This document shows, one piece after another, positions 45,326 to 54,190 of a stretch of 64,000 nucleotides of DNA. A program made the position numbers and the translations under genes. This DNA comes from Paraburkholderia xenovorans LB400 (GTDB lineage Bacteria; Pseudomonadota; Gammaproteobacteria; Burkholderiales; Burkholderiaceae), in contig NC_007953.1 in the NCBI RefSeq assembly GCF_000013645.1, forward strand, positions 806,001 to 870,000, written 5' to 3'. The notes under the pieces were generated by a model. It was not told where the DNA came from. It searched no databases and worked only from the letters and a program-made list of their open reading frames with translations. How positions within the stretch are numbered: position 1 is the stretch's first letter; every line of letters begins with the position of its first letter.

Positions 45326-46495
45326 TCATGTCTCAGCTCGCCGCATAGGTGGTGCGCGAATGGGCGCAGTGCGTTCCAGTATTTCAATGACGTTCATCGG
45401 TGCACCGCAGTGCCGGCAGACGAAGACCGGAGCGGCAGCAACCTCGCGATCGTCGGGCTGGGTGGCGACCTCGGGTGCGACGTGCAGCAACTCACGCACC
45501 TTCGCGAGGCTGGCGCGGCGCACCGGGTTGGCCAGCAGTCCGTAGTGACGGATGCGATGGAAGCCGCCGGGCAGCACGTGCAGCAGGAAGCGGCGCATGA
45601 ACTCGCCGGCTTCGAGCGTCATGGTCTTGTAGCGCGTGTGTCCCTTCGCGCGGTAGTCCTTCCAGCGGAAGGTTACGCCGCGCTCATCGAATGCAACCAG
45701 GCGCTGGTTGGAGATCGCGACGCGGTGGGTATAGCGTGAGAGGTACTCCAGCACCGCTGCCGGTCCGGCGAAGGGACGTTTGGCGTAGACCACCCACTCG
45801 CAGGTGCGCAGCGGCGCAAGCCACCGCGCAAAGGCAGTCGCATTGGCAAGCCCCGTGTACTCGCCGAAGAACTGCAGCTGGCCGCGTCGATGTGCGTCTG
45901 CGAGTGCTTCGAGGAAACGCCTGCGGAACAGGCGCGAGAGCACACGCACCGGCAGGAAGAAGCCGGGGCGGCAGGCGATCCACCGCTGACCATCGGGCGA
46001 CAGGCCGCCGCCGGGAACGATACCGTGCACGTGCGGATGATGCGTGAGTGCTGAACCCCAGGTGTGCAGCACCAGCGTGGCGCCGATCTGTGCGCCCAGG
46101 TGTCTCGGATCCGCAGCGATGGTACGCAGGGTTTCGGCGGCGATGTCGAACAGGAGCCCGTAGATGACCGCCTTGTTGTACCAGGCGATCGCACTGATTG
46201 GCGCGGGCAACGTGAACACGACGTGGTAATACTCCACGGGCAACAGGTCGGCCTGACGTGCCTCGAGCCAGCGGCGTGCGGCACTCGCCTGACACTTCAT
46301 GCAGTGCCGGTTGCGGCAGGAGTTGTACGCGACCTCGATGTGGTCGCACCCTGAACAGCGCAGCACATGCCCGCCCAGCGCCGCGGTGCGGCACTGTTCG
46401 ATGGCTGACATGACCTTCAGCTGCCCCAGGCTCAGCCGTACTGTTCGTCGCCAGGCTGGCCCGTGGCTGCGGAAGATGTCCGCAACCTCCAGCAT
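45326..46495 (-). CDS. IS91-family rolling-circle transposase
   Basis: The 389-residue protein has an N-terminal zinc-binding domain (LRCSGCDHIEVAYNSCRNRHCMKCQ). The HUH motif lies in HHPHVHGIVPGGG, followed by the tyrosine region LEYLSRYTHRVAISNQRLV. A C-terminal zinc-like C-x2-C is in VFVCRHCGAPM. It nicks and transfers a single strand in rolling-circle transposition. It lies 21 bp after the integrase of the same element. Length is normal, so it is probably intact. Confidence 0.9.
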   Translation of the reverse strand: MLEVADIFRSHGPAWRRTVRLSLGQLKVMSAIEQCRTAALGGHVLRCSGCDHIEVAYNSCRNRHCMKCQASAARRWLEARQADLLPVEYYHVVFTLPAPISAIAWYNKAVIYGLLFDIAAETLRTIAADPRHLGAQIGATLVLHTWGSALTHHPHVHGIVPGGGLSPDGQRWIACRPGFFLPVRVLSRLFRRRFLEALADAHRRGQLQFFGEYTGLANATAFARWLAPLRTCEWVVYAKRPFAGPAAVLEYLSRYTHRVAISNQRLVAFDERGVTFRWKDYRAKGHTRYKTMTLEAGEFMRRFLLHVLPGGFHRIRHYGLLANPVRRASLAKVRELLHVAPEVATQPDDREVAAAPVFVCRHCGAPMNVIEILERTAPIRAPPMRRAET

Positions 46496-46516
46496 GAGGC
46501 GCTACAGGGCGCGGGC

Positions 46517-47392
46517 TTACTCGGAGGGTAGGCGGTCCAGCGGACTGGTGACCTCGTGCAGCAGGTCGGTGGCCACCTGCACGTAAAGCGCGGTGTTCTC
46601 GAGCTTGGCGTGGCCGAGCAGCACCTGGATCACGCGGATGTCGACCTTCTGTTCGAGCAGGTGTGTCGCGAAACTGTGTCGCAGCGTATGCATGGAGACG
46701 CGCTTGTCGATCTGCGCGGCCTCGGCGGCAGCATGAATTGCGCGGTTCAGCTGCCGCGTGCTGAGCGGGTCGACGGGATCGAGCCCGGGGAAGAGCCATC
46801 CGCCGTCGGGCATCCTGCCCTGGGCCCGGGCCACGTGCCACCAGACGCGCAGGCGCTCCAGCAGCACTGGCGAGAGCATCGCGTAGCGGTCACGGCGACC
46901 CTTGCCCTGCTCGATGCGCAGTGTCATGCGCTGGCTGTCGATGTCGGTGACCTTCAGGGCCACCACTTCGCTTGCGCGCAGTCCTGCGCCGTAGGCGACC
47001 GACAGCGCGGTCTGGTGCTTGAGGTTGCCGGCTGCCTCGATGAGACGGCGCACTTCATCGGGACTGAGCACGACGGGCAGTGTGCGGGGCACGCGTACCG
47101 GGTGCATCCTGACCATCAGGTCAGGCCGGTCAAGCGTGACTTCGAAGAAGAACTTCAGGCCGGTAATGGCGTGATTCAGTGACACGGGCGATGTGCCGTG
47201 ATCGACCAGATGCAGCTGGTAGCGCCGCAGATCCTCGACGGTGGCCGTGTCAGGTGAGCGCCCGAGAAAGCGGGCAAACTCGCGCACGATGCGCAGATAG
47301 GTGTCCTGCGTCTTCGGCGACAGCTGGCGCATGCGCATGTCGTCGGTCATGCGCTGGCGCAGTGGACTGGCGTTTGCCTGTGGAGAAGTCAT
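46517..47392 (-). CDS. Tyrosine recombinase of the IS91-type element
   Basis: The 291-residue XerC/D-like integrase has an N-terminal SAM-like domain (PLRQRMTDDMRMRQLSPKTQDTYLRIVREFARFLGRSP). The catalytic set is R in GLRASEVVAL, K in IEQGKGRRDR, H-x-x-R in HTLRHSFATHLL, H in LLGHAKLENT and Y in ALYVQVATDLL. I chose the ATG at 47390-47392 (CAGGAG upstream). A related but truncated copy is at 49414. Confidence 0.88.
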   Translation of the reverse strand: MTSPQANASPLRQRMTDDMRMRQLSPKTQDTYLRIVREFARFLGRSPDTATVEDLRRYQLHLVDHGTSPVSLNHAITGLKFFFEVTLDRPDLMVRMHPVRVPRTLPVVLSPDEVRRLIEAAGNLKHQTALSVAYGAGLRASEVVALKVTDIDSQRMTLRIEQGKGRRDRYAMLSPVLLERLRVWWHVARAQGRMPDGGWLFPGLDPVDPLSTRQLNRAIHAAAEAAQIDKRVSMHTLRHSFATHLLEQKVDIRVIQVLLGHAKLENTALYVQVATDLLHEVTSPLDRLPSE

Positions 47393-47593
47393 GATTGGGC
47401 TCCTGCTGGAAGACGAGGCGGATTGCCTCATTCGCCAACATACGGAACCGCGCGGCGGACCTCCCATGAACCGCACGCGCTGCCCGGAGCCCTCTACCGC
47501 GCGAGCGGTTTCGTTCTTCGGCAAAATTCGGCCATGAGCAGTCGGTGAAGTCGGCGACACGAATGTCGGGTATCGCCGCTGTAGCTGCCACGC

Positions 47594-48493
47594 CTAGTCG
47601 TTACTATGTAAATTCGCGTTCAAACCGCCCCACCGTGCCGAATTGGTCGGCAACACCTCGACCGCGCCTGTTTGACTGTTTCTGCGAAACAGCAAGCCGT
47701 GTCGACCGGACAATTCCCGCGCCGCGAGTATGGTGCCGTCTGGCAGTTTTACCTTCGTGCCGGCCGTAACATACAGCCCAGCTTCGACGATACATTCGTC
47801 GCCTAGAGATATTCCGATTCCGGCATTCGCTCCCAGCAAGCTGCGTTCGCCGATCGAATTCTTACTCTTGCCACCACCCGACAACGTCCCCATGATCGAT
47901 GAGCCAGCACCTACATCTGAGTTCTTGCCAACGACCACACCTGGGGTAACGCGGCCTTCGACCATCGATTCGCCAAGCGTGCCAGCATTGAAATTAACGA
48001 AGCCTTCGTGCATCACGGTAGTCCCGCTAGCTAGGTATGCACCAAGTCTCACGCGGTCTGCGTCGGCAACTCTGACGCCGTCAGGAATAACGTAGTCCGT
48101 CATGCGTGGAAATTTATCGACCGATGTAACCATTAGATGGTGATACTCGTCAGCCAGCCGATCACGTAGTTCATCAACGCGAGAAGGGAGTACGGGACCG
48201 GCCGATGTCCAGGCTATGTTTGGTAGTAGGCCGAAAATCCCGTCAAGATTGATCTCGTTTGGTTTGACCGACCTCTCAGATAGCAAATGCAGCCGTAGAT
48301 AGGCCTCTTCAGTCGATACGGGCGGCTGCTCGAAGGATTCGATGGAGACGCCAACGAAGTCACCCTGAATGATGCCGACTTTCTCTGCCAGACAACGACG
48401 TCCCTTACCTTCCGCCGAAGAGGGAAACCACGCGTCGAGCGTCTTGCCGGTCTCTGCGTCGCGATAACGATGTCCTGGTCTCTGAATTTTCAT
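47594..48493 (-). CDS. dapD: 2,3,4,5-tetrahydropyridine-2,6-dicarboxylate N-succinyltransferase homologue
   Basis: The 299-residue enzyme family succinylates tetrahydrodipicolinate in lysine/diaminopimelate synthesis. AYLRLHLLSERSVKPNEINLDGIFGLLPNIAWTS and VDKFPRMTDYVIPDGVRVAD match the Pseudomonas aeruginosa type. The left-handed beta-helix region has GTTVMHEGFVNFNAGT, MGTLSGGGKSKNS and LLGANAGIGISLGDECIVEAG. Start is ATG at 48491-48493 or GTG at 48508; no clear ribosome site. It lies between two IS91-type elements, so it is an acquired copy. Homologues also serve toxin pathways (tabtoxin TabB). Confidence 0.85.
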   Translation of the reverse strand: MKIQRPGHRYRDAETGKTLDAWFPSSAEGKGRRCLAEKVGIIQGDFVGVSIESFEQPPVSTEEAYLRLHLLSERSVKPNEINLDGIFGLLPNIAWTSAGPVLPSRVDELRDRLADEYHHLMVTSVDKFPRMTDYVIPDGVRVADADRVRLGAYLASGTTVMHEGFVNFNAGTLGESMVEGRVTPGVVVGKNSDVGAGSSIMGTLSGGGKSKNSIGERSLLGANAGIGISLGDECIVEAGLYVTAGTKVKLPDGTILAARELSGRHGLLFRRNSQTGAVEVLPTNSARWGGLNANLHSND

Positions 48494-48640
48494 GTAAGTA
48501 ACGGTCACGGTGACGATGTGTCAGTAACTTTGGTCTGCCCAAAGCGCGGTTGAAGGAGCGTACCGGTGATGGCTCGCAACACTGTATAGGGATCTGGAGG
48601 AGTCAGGCGATCAAAATCTATTTTTGAGGGGATCCTGCAT

Positions 48641-48937
48641 ATGACTATTATCGATTTCAATTCCCTAGCATCGAATAAGCTACAGGCGTGGAAATCGTCT
48701 GTTGTCGGCCGCGTGGGCGCGGCAAATATCAAGGTTTTGCGCATGGACGGCCAGCCGTACGCAGAGGAGACACACGACTATAACGAGGCTCTGCTTGTCA
48801 TTGACGGAAAGCTTCTACTTCGGGTGGAGGGGCGGAAGATCATTGTGGAATCTGGCCAGATGTACCTTGCTTTGGCGGGAACACCGCATTCAGTGCTTCC
48901 GGGCAGTTACGGAAGCCTCGTCATTATCGACGTTTAG
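48641..48937 (+). CDS. Small cupin-domain protein
   Basis: The 98-residue single cupin has ETHDYNEALLVIDGKLLLRVEGRKIIVESGQMYLALAGTPHSVLPG. The first motif is degenerate (H-x2-Y-N-E rather than H-x-H-x3-E), and the second keeps P-x-x-x-x-H as AGTPHSV. GAGGGGATC lies upstream of the ATG. It is divergent from dapD with a 148-bp gap, so the two may share control. Possible small-molecule binding or isomerase role; unassigned. Confidence 0.75.
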   Translation: MTIIDFNSLASNKLQAWKSSVVGRVGAANIKVLRMDGQPYAEETHDYNEALLVIDGKLLLRVEGRKIIVESGQMYLALAGTPHSVLPGSYGSLVIIDV

Positions 48938-49126
48938 AAAGCAGTCTCTTCGGACCTTCGGCTTGCCGCCTCTCTTTTCTTCGGGAGGAAGCGAAACACC
49001 GTCGTCGCTTGGGTTTCGAGCGCCGCTCTTCGTCGGCTCGAAGCGAATGCTCATCAACGCAGCTTCCATATGCTCGATGTCAACTTTCAGCCACCTATCA
49101 GACGTTTGATGCGAGAAGCTGAAAGG

Positions 49127-49160
49127 CGCTTCCGGGTCGGCTGCTGCCGGCCACGTCTGG
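49127..49160. repeat. Dispersed intergenic repeat unit
   Basis: CGCTTCCGGGTCGGCTGCTG, continuing CCGGCCACGTCTGG and then CAAAATTCGGCC, joins both halves of the repeat family seen at 41277, 44941 and 47519. Confidence 0.6.
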
Positions 49161-49297
49161 CAAAATTCGGCCAGGAAAAGCCATCCGGATTAATCGTTCC
49201 GCGGATGCCTGGTCGTCTGCTTTTTCACCGAAGCAGACAACCGACAGGAATCGTTCATTCGATCTTGGCAGCGTGTCCCGCCACAACCCGACGGACT

Positions 49298-50213
49298 AAA
49301 CCGCTCGCGCGGTAGGGGCTACGATCCGACGCTGGAGGTGAAGGTCAAGCCGGTCACGCGGTTTATGTTGGCGAACGAGGCAATCCGCCTCGCTCTTCAA
49401 CAGGAGCCGAATCATGACCTCCTTACCGGCAAACGTCAGCCCATTGCGCCAACGCATGATCGACGACATGCGCATGCGCCAGCTAGCCCCCAAGACGCAG
49501 GACGTCTATCTGCACATCGTGCGCGAGTTCGCCCGGTTTCCCGGGCGCTCACCTGACACGGCCACCGTCGAGGACCTGCGCCGCTACCAGCTCTATCTGG
49601 TCGATCACGGCACATCGGCCGTGTCGCTGAACCACGCGATCACCGGCCTGAAGTTCTTCTTCACCGTCACGCTCGACCGGCCCGAGCTGATAGTCAGGAT
49701 GCAACCGGTGCGCGTTCCCCGCATATTGCCAGTCGTGCTCAGTCCCGACGAAGTGCGCCGGCTGATCGAGGCAGCCGGCAACCTCAAGCACCAGACTGCG
49801 CTGTCGGTCGCCTACGGTGCCGGGCTGCGCGCGAGTGAAGTGGTAGCGCTGAAGGTCACCGACGTCGACAGCGAACGCATGACACTGCGTATCGAGCAGG
49901 GCAAGGGCCGCCGCGACCGCTACGCCATGCTCTCGCCGGTGCTGCTCGAGCGGCTGCGCGTATGGTGGCGCATGGCCCGTGCGCAAGGCAAGATGTTTGA
50001 CGGCGGGTGGCTGTTTCCCGGGCTCGATCCACTCGACCAGTTGAGCACGCGACAGTTGAACCGCGCCATTCATGCTGCTGCCGAAGCCGCGCATATCGAC
50101 AAGCGTGTATCCATGCATACCTTGCGCCACAGTTTCGCGACGCATCTCCTCGAACAGAAGGTCGACATCCGCGTAATCCAGGTTCTGCTCGGCCGCGCCA
50201 CGGCGCGGTCGTG
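49298..50213 (+). mobile_element. Second IS91-type element, truncated
   Basis: It begins with AAACCGCTCGCGCGGTAG, the same terminus as the first copy but in inverted orientation. It continues with a homologous leader (TTGGCGAACGAGGCAATCCG) and the integrase gene. It breaks off inside that gene at about 50196; the transposase is absent. Confidence 0.75.
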
Positions 50214-50214
50214 A
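49414..50214 (+). pseudogene. Tyrosine recombinase, C-terminus truncated
   Basis: It is closely similar to the 46517-47392 integrase up to HTLRHSFATHLLEQKVDIRV and IQVLLG, then reads RATARS and stops. The second catalytic His and the Tyr nucleophile are lost, so strand cleavage is impossible. The break point joins an alpha/beta-hydrolase gene remnant. Confidence 0.85.
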
Positions 50215-50218
50215 CGGG

Positions 50219-50527
50219 TCACTCGGAATCGTTCAATATTTCCTGAACGCGCGACGCTATGATCACGATCGCTGGGAGCATTATGCCGACGGGTCGGAGT
50301 CGCTCGGTTTCATCTGGATCAAGTCGATGGCGCAATGTCACAACTTCGCGGCTGACATTCGAGCGGGCGGCGACGACGCGACGTTCCTGCACCTGCCCGA
50401 GATCGGCATCCACGGCAATGCACACATATTCGCGCTCGATCGCAACAACCTGCAGATCGCCGACCTGCTGCTAAACTGGATCGATATGCACGTCAAGCAT
50501 CTGCCCGCGCATCCCGCCGTGATGTAG
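50219..50527 (+). pseudogene. Alpha/beta-hydrolase C-terminal remnant
   Basis: One open frame reads LGFIWIKSMAQCHNFAADIR, then LPEIGIHGNAHIFALDRNN and LQIADLLLNWIDMHVKHLP before the TAG at 50525-50527. The GIHGNAHIFALDRNNLQIADLL segment is the catalytic-His end of an alpha/beta-fold hydrolase. The 5' part, with the nucleophile, is replaced by the truncated integrase. Family call is moderately secure. Confidence 0.55.
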
Positions 50528-50625
50528 GCCCAGCCGCGAGGTGGACATGATTGAAGCGAAGCGGCCGGGCTGAAGCATAACGGCGGCGGCATCCAGGTAC
50601 ACGCGCCCGACGTGCCGGATTCAGC

Positions 50626-51978
50626 TCAGTCCTGCAACGCAATGCTTTCCAGCGAACGCTGGCTGGTTTCCTCGCTGAACAGACCGACGGTCACGATCAG
50701 CAACAGCAACACCCCGGCCACCATCGAGGTCACGCCGGACACGCCGAACCGCTCGAACAACATCACCGTCAGGTAAGGCATTCCAATCGACGCACCGCGC
50801 GAACACACACCGCACCAGCCCGTGCCACGCAGCCGGATCGCGGTCGGGAACAGCTCCGGGATGAAGCCATACAGCCCGATCGTCGCCAGGCCATAGATCG
50901 TGCCTTCGACCAGGAAGCCGACCGTGCCGATCAGCACCTGACCCTGGAGGTGCGAGTACGCGACGCCGAGCACCGCGGACACAGCAGCAAAACCAATCAA
51001 CCCCTTCTTGCGCCCGACCCGATCGGTGAATAGCAGCCCAGCCAGCACACCCAGCGGACCCCCGAACGCGATGATCGTGGCGAAACCCAGCGACGTCGAT
51101 ACCTCGAGGCCCTGCTTGACGAGGAAGGTGGGGATCCACGACAAGAAGCCGTACAGCGCGATGTTGATCGTGACGCCGGTCACCGTGCCGACGAGCGTCT
51201 TGCGCAACTGGCCACGAGCGAAGAGTGCGGCCAGTGACGAGCGACCGTCAGCGGCGGCCGTGACCGACGGCTGCAACTGCACCGGCGGCAACGACCCGTG
51301 GTGTCGGGCGACCTCCGCCTCGATGCGCTCCAGCACCGCCTGGGCCTCGGCTTCGCGACCGACCGATTCGAGCCAGCGCGGCGATTCGGGCATGCGCTTG
51401 CGCATGATCCAGATCACCAGCGCGCCCAGAGCGGCGATCAGGAACATCACCCGCCAGCCGAAGCGTGGGATGATCAGGTAGCTCAGCCCGGTCGCGGCCA
51501 GCACGCCGATGTGAATCATCAGGCTCATCAGCGCCGCCCAGCGACCGCGATACGCCGGCGGCACGAACTCGCACAGCGTGCCGGTGGCCACCACCACCTC
51601 GGCGCCCAGCCCGACGCCCATGATGAAGCGACCCACGATCAGCATCGGCATGTTCGGCGCAAGCCAGCATCCGACCGCCGCGAGCCCGAAGACCAGCAGA
51701 TTGGTCTGATACGAATAGCGCCGCCCGAAGCGGTCGCCGACATAGCCAGCGGCGCCGGCACCAATCAGCATTCCGGTGAACGTCAGCGAGATGAACAAGG
51801 CGCCCTGGTGCAACGTCGCAAAGCCGGTCTTGACGGTCGCCGCCATCACTGTACCGCCCAAATAGATGTCGAACGCATCGATCGCGACGCCAGCGCCGAT
51901 GAGGAAGAGGATTTTCCAGTGAAAGCGGCTGATGGGTAATCGGTCGAGCCGGGCGCCCGCATTAACGGATGTCGACAT
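50626..51978 (-). CDS. MFS transporter (sugar/aromatic-acid porter type)
   Basis: The 450-residue protein has twelve predicted TM helices. GYVGDRFGRRYSYQTNLLVFGL is the loop 2-3 signature and RFIMGVGLGAEVVVATGTLCEFVPPAYRGRW the TM4-5 region; FTDRVGRKKGL is the matching loop in the second half. The FDIYLGGTVM segment in TM1 resembles aromatic-acid:H+ symporters. It lies in cluster C beside a porin and probably imports the acid that the CoA transferase activates. Direction of transport is inferred. Confidence 0.87.
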   Translation of the reverse strand: MSTSVNAGARLDRLPISRFHWKILFLIGAGVAIDAFDIYLGGTVMAATVKTGFATLHQGALFISLTFTGMLIGAGAAGYVGDRFGRRYSYQTNLLVFGLAAVGCWLAPNMPMLIVGRFIMGVGLGAEVVVATGTLCEFVPPAYRGRWAALMSLMIHIGVLAATGLSYLIIPRFGWRVMFLIAALGALVIWIMRKRMPESPRWLESVGREAEAQAVLERIEAEVARHHGSLPPVQLQPSVTAAADGRSSLAALFARGQLRKTLVGTVTGVTINIALYGFLSWIPTFLVKQGLEVSTSLGFATIIAFGGPLGVLAGLLFTDRVGRKKGLIGFAAVSAVLGVAYSHLQGQVLIGTVGFLVEGTIYGLATIGLYGFIPELFPTAIRLRGTGWCGVCSRGASIGMPYLTVMLFERFGVSGVTSMVAGVLLLLIVTVGLFSEETSQRSLESIALQD

Positions 51979-52083
51979 GTCGCACTCCTGTTGGCCGTGC
52001 GCGGTCGCGCAGTGTTGTCGCGGACCCCGTACGAAATGATGGAAACATTCGCTTGCGTGCTGCAGCGAGTCGGGAAGAGCACA

Positions 52084-53172
52084 TCAGAAGAGGTGCCGTA
52101 TGCCGATCTGCACCGCATACACCGCGTCGCCGAATGGCAGCGAGCCAGCGCTCTGGCTCGCGGGCCAGATACCGAAGTTGGTCTTCAGACCATTCTTCAG
52201 ATAGCCGAGCTGCGTATAGACCGTGGTTCGCTTCGACAGCGAGTAGAAATAGGCCAGCGCATACAGCGTCGCGGCCGACTGTGCGCTCCCCGGCACATCG
52301 CGGTGCGCGACCGAGCCGCGGATATCGGCTGCGCCGATCGGCACGTCGACGCCGACGTCGTAACCAAACATCGTGCTGGTCCCCTCGATCATGTTGCGTT
52401 CGAGGTGTCCGTATAGCGTCAGCAGGCTGAATTCGTAGCTCGCCCCCAGCCCATAGCTGCGCGAACTGACCGAACTCACCGGCAGCCCGGCGGCATCGCC
52501 TGCGATCCGCGCGCGCGTGTAGTAGGCACCCGCATACAGCTTGTGAGCGTTGTACTCGACACTGAATGCATTGGACGAGCCGAGGCCGCCGTTGGCGAAC
52601 GCATACATCGCGCGGCCGGTGAACCCGTGGAACGACGGCGTGATGTACTGGACCGCGTTGTTATAGATGGATGGAAAGCCGCGCGGATTGCTGCCGAGGT
52701 TCTGCAGCAGCGTGAAGATCGAGCCGGTGCCGCGACGCGCGAACACATCGGTCTTGCCGGAGATCCACACGGTCGGCGCGAACTGGCTGCCGAGCTGCAA
52801 CGACCCGTAAGTCGTTGAACTCAGGCCGACATACGATTCCCGATTGAAGAAAGCGGTCGCGCTGGTCTGTGCACCATTGTTGATGTTGAAGCCGTTCTCC
52901 AGCTTGAAGTACGCGCTGAGCCCGCCGCCCAGGTTCTCGGTGCCCTTTATCCCGAACAGCGAGGTGTCGCTGCTCAGGTAGGTCCCGTTTGCCGATTTCG
53001 CGGCACCCTGCCCGGAGTAATGCTGGAAGTTTACCGACGCATCGATGATCCCGTACAGGATTACCGAGGACCCGTCGCCCGCGCTCTGCGCGCAGGCGAC
53101 GCCCGGCATAATGCCGGCCATCAGCAGTGCGGCCGCATAGCCTGACCACCGGTGATTCACTCTGCTTTTCAT
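52084..53172 (-). CDS. General outer-membrane porin (OmpC type)
   Basis: The 362-residue protein has a signal peptide (RWSGYAAALLMAGIMPGVACAQ), then SSVILYGIIDASVNFQHYSG, GGGLSAYFKLENGFNINNGA, NRESYVGLSSTTYGSLQLGSQ, and the terminal strand VQIGIRHLF ending in Phe. It lies between the CitE-like lyase and the MFS gene on the same strand, so it is probably the outer-membrane entry for cluster C substrates. Confidence 0.9.
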   Translation of the reverse strand: MKSRVNHRWSGYAAALLMAGIMPGVACAQSAGDGSSVILYGIIDASVNFQHYSGQGAAKSANGTYLSSDTSLFGIKGTENLGGGLSAYFKLENGFNINNGAQTSATAFFNRESYVGLSSTTYGSLQLGSQFAPTVWISGKTDVFARRGTGSIFTLLQNLGSNPRGFPSIYNNAVQYITPSFHGFTGRAMYAFANGGLGSSNAFSVEYNAHKLYAGAYYTRARIAGDAAGLPVSSVSSRSYGLGASYEFSLLTLYGHLERNMIEGTSTMFGYDVGVDVPIGAADIRGSVAHRDVPGSAQSAATLYALAYFYSLSKRTTVYTQLGYLKNGLKTNFGIWPASQSAGSLPFGDAVYAVQIGIRHLF

Positions 53173-53278
53173 TTTTTTGATTTGCTTCTGTGGTGGGATC
53201 GCCCCGCCGGTCCACGCCGCATCCCGGCACGGGCGATCGGTTGTTGTCTCCTGCTCCTCCTGCGTGCCCCACCCGATC

Positions 53279-54190
53279 TCACATGCCGAACAGATCGGCC
53301 TTGAGCAGCGTGTTGCGCAGCAGTCGCACCAATGCGACGTCGACCATCAGGCCGTTGTGCGAAAACGCACCGACCCCCTGGCTCTCGTGCGCGGCAAACG
53401 CGCCCGAGACCTCGCGCGCGAAACGCACTTCTTCCGCCGACGGCGAGAATTCGTCGAGCGCCACCGCGATCTGGTCCGGATGCAGCGCCCACTTGCCATC
53501 GAAGCCCAGCAGCGCAGCCTCGCGCGCCTGGCGTCGGTAGCCGTCGAGATTCTTCAGATCGACGAACGGGCCGTCGATGGCCTGCACGCCGTTCGCGCGA
53601 CAGGCGACCACCAGCTTGAAGCGCGCGTAGTGCCACAGGTCCCCCGGATAGTCCGGATGGCCATTGATCGCCCGCCGATCGATGCGCTGCGAGGCCGAGT
53701 AGTCGCCGACCCCGAGGACCGCCGCCTCGAGCCGCGGGCTCGCCGCGCAGATCGAATCGACGTTCAGCAGGCCAGGCACTTCCTCGATCAGGATCTCGAT
53801 GCCAATCTGTCGTTGCAGGCCGGCGCGCGTCTCCAGCATGCCGAGCAACCGGTCGACGAACTGCAGGTCGGCGGGGGTCATCACCTTCGGCACCATGATT
53901 GTGTCGAGCACGGTGCCCGCCTTCGCGACCAGCTCGCTGACATCGTCGATGAAGTGTGGCGATGCGAGATCGTTGACGCGCACGCAGCGCACCTTGCCGC
54001 TCCAGTCGAGCGAGTGCAGCGCATCGATCACCATGCCGCGCGCGCTGTCCTTCATGCTCGGCGCAACCGCATCCTCGAGATCGAGGAACACATGATCGGC
54101 AGCACTCGCGGCGGCCTTCGCCATCATTCGCTCATTGCTGCCCGGTACTGCTAGCTGCACGCGGCGTGGACGTTCCTTCACTTGCTTCAT
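53279..54190 (-). CDS. CitE-like CoA-ester lyase (HpcH/HpaI superfamily)
   Basis: The 303-residue protein has RVQLAVPGSNERMMAKA, then DHVFLDLEDAVAPSMKDSAR with acidic metal ligands, IEILIEEVPGLLNV, LGVGDYSASQ and KWALHPDQI, the motif set of malyl-/citramalyl-CoA lyases. It cleaves a hydroxyacyl-CoA to acetyl-CoA plus a keto acid, or the reverse. The ATG at 54188-54190 has CAGGAG upstream and overlaps the preceding CoA-transferase gene by 59 bp. In itaconate pathways this step is (S)-citramalyl-CoA to pyruvate and acetyl-CoA. Confidence 0.85.
   Translation of the reverse strand: MKQVKERPRRVQLAVPGSNERMMAKAAASAADHVFLDLEDAVAPSMKDSARGMVIDALHSLDWSGKVRCVRVNDLASPHFIDDVSELVAKAGTVLDTIMVPKVMTPADLQFVDRLLGMLETRAGLQRQIGIEILIEEVPGLLNVDSICAASPRLEAAVLGVGDYSASQRIDRRAINGHPDYPGDLWHYARFKLVVACRANGVQAIDGPFVDLKNLDGYRRQAREAALLGFDGKWALHPDQIAVALDEFSPSAEEVRFAREVSGAFAAHESQGVGAFSHNGLMVDVALVRLLRNTLLKADLFGM

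Larger units (their letters stand above)
45326..47511 (-). mobile_element. IS91-family element (integrase + HUH transposase)
   Basis: Two genes, a tyrosine recombinase and an IS91 transposase, run on the minus strand 21 bp apart. The upstream terminus is CTACCGCGCGAGCGGTTT (47494-47511). The reverse complement of that 18-mer recurs at 49298-49315 at the head of the second copy, which defines this end. The other end is not fixed; it lies between 44980 and 45326. Confidence 0.75.

Noticed and set aside
53177..54154. Plus-strand frame opposite the CitE-like lyase
   Set aside because: Antisense shadow with biased composition; the minus-strand lyase motifs are unambiguous.
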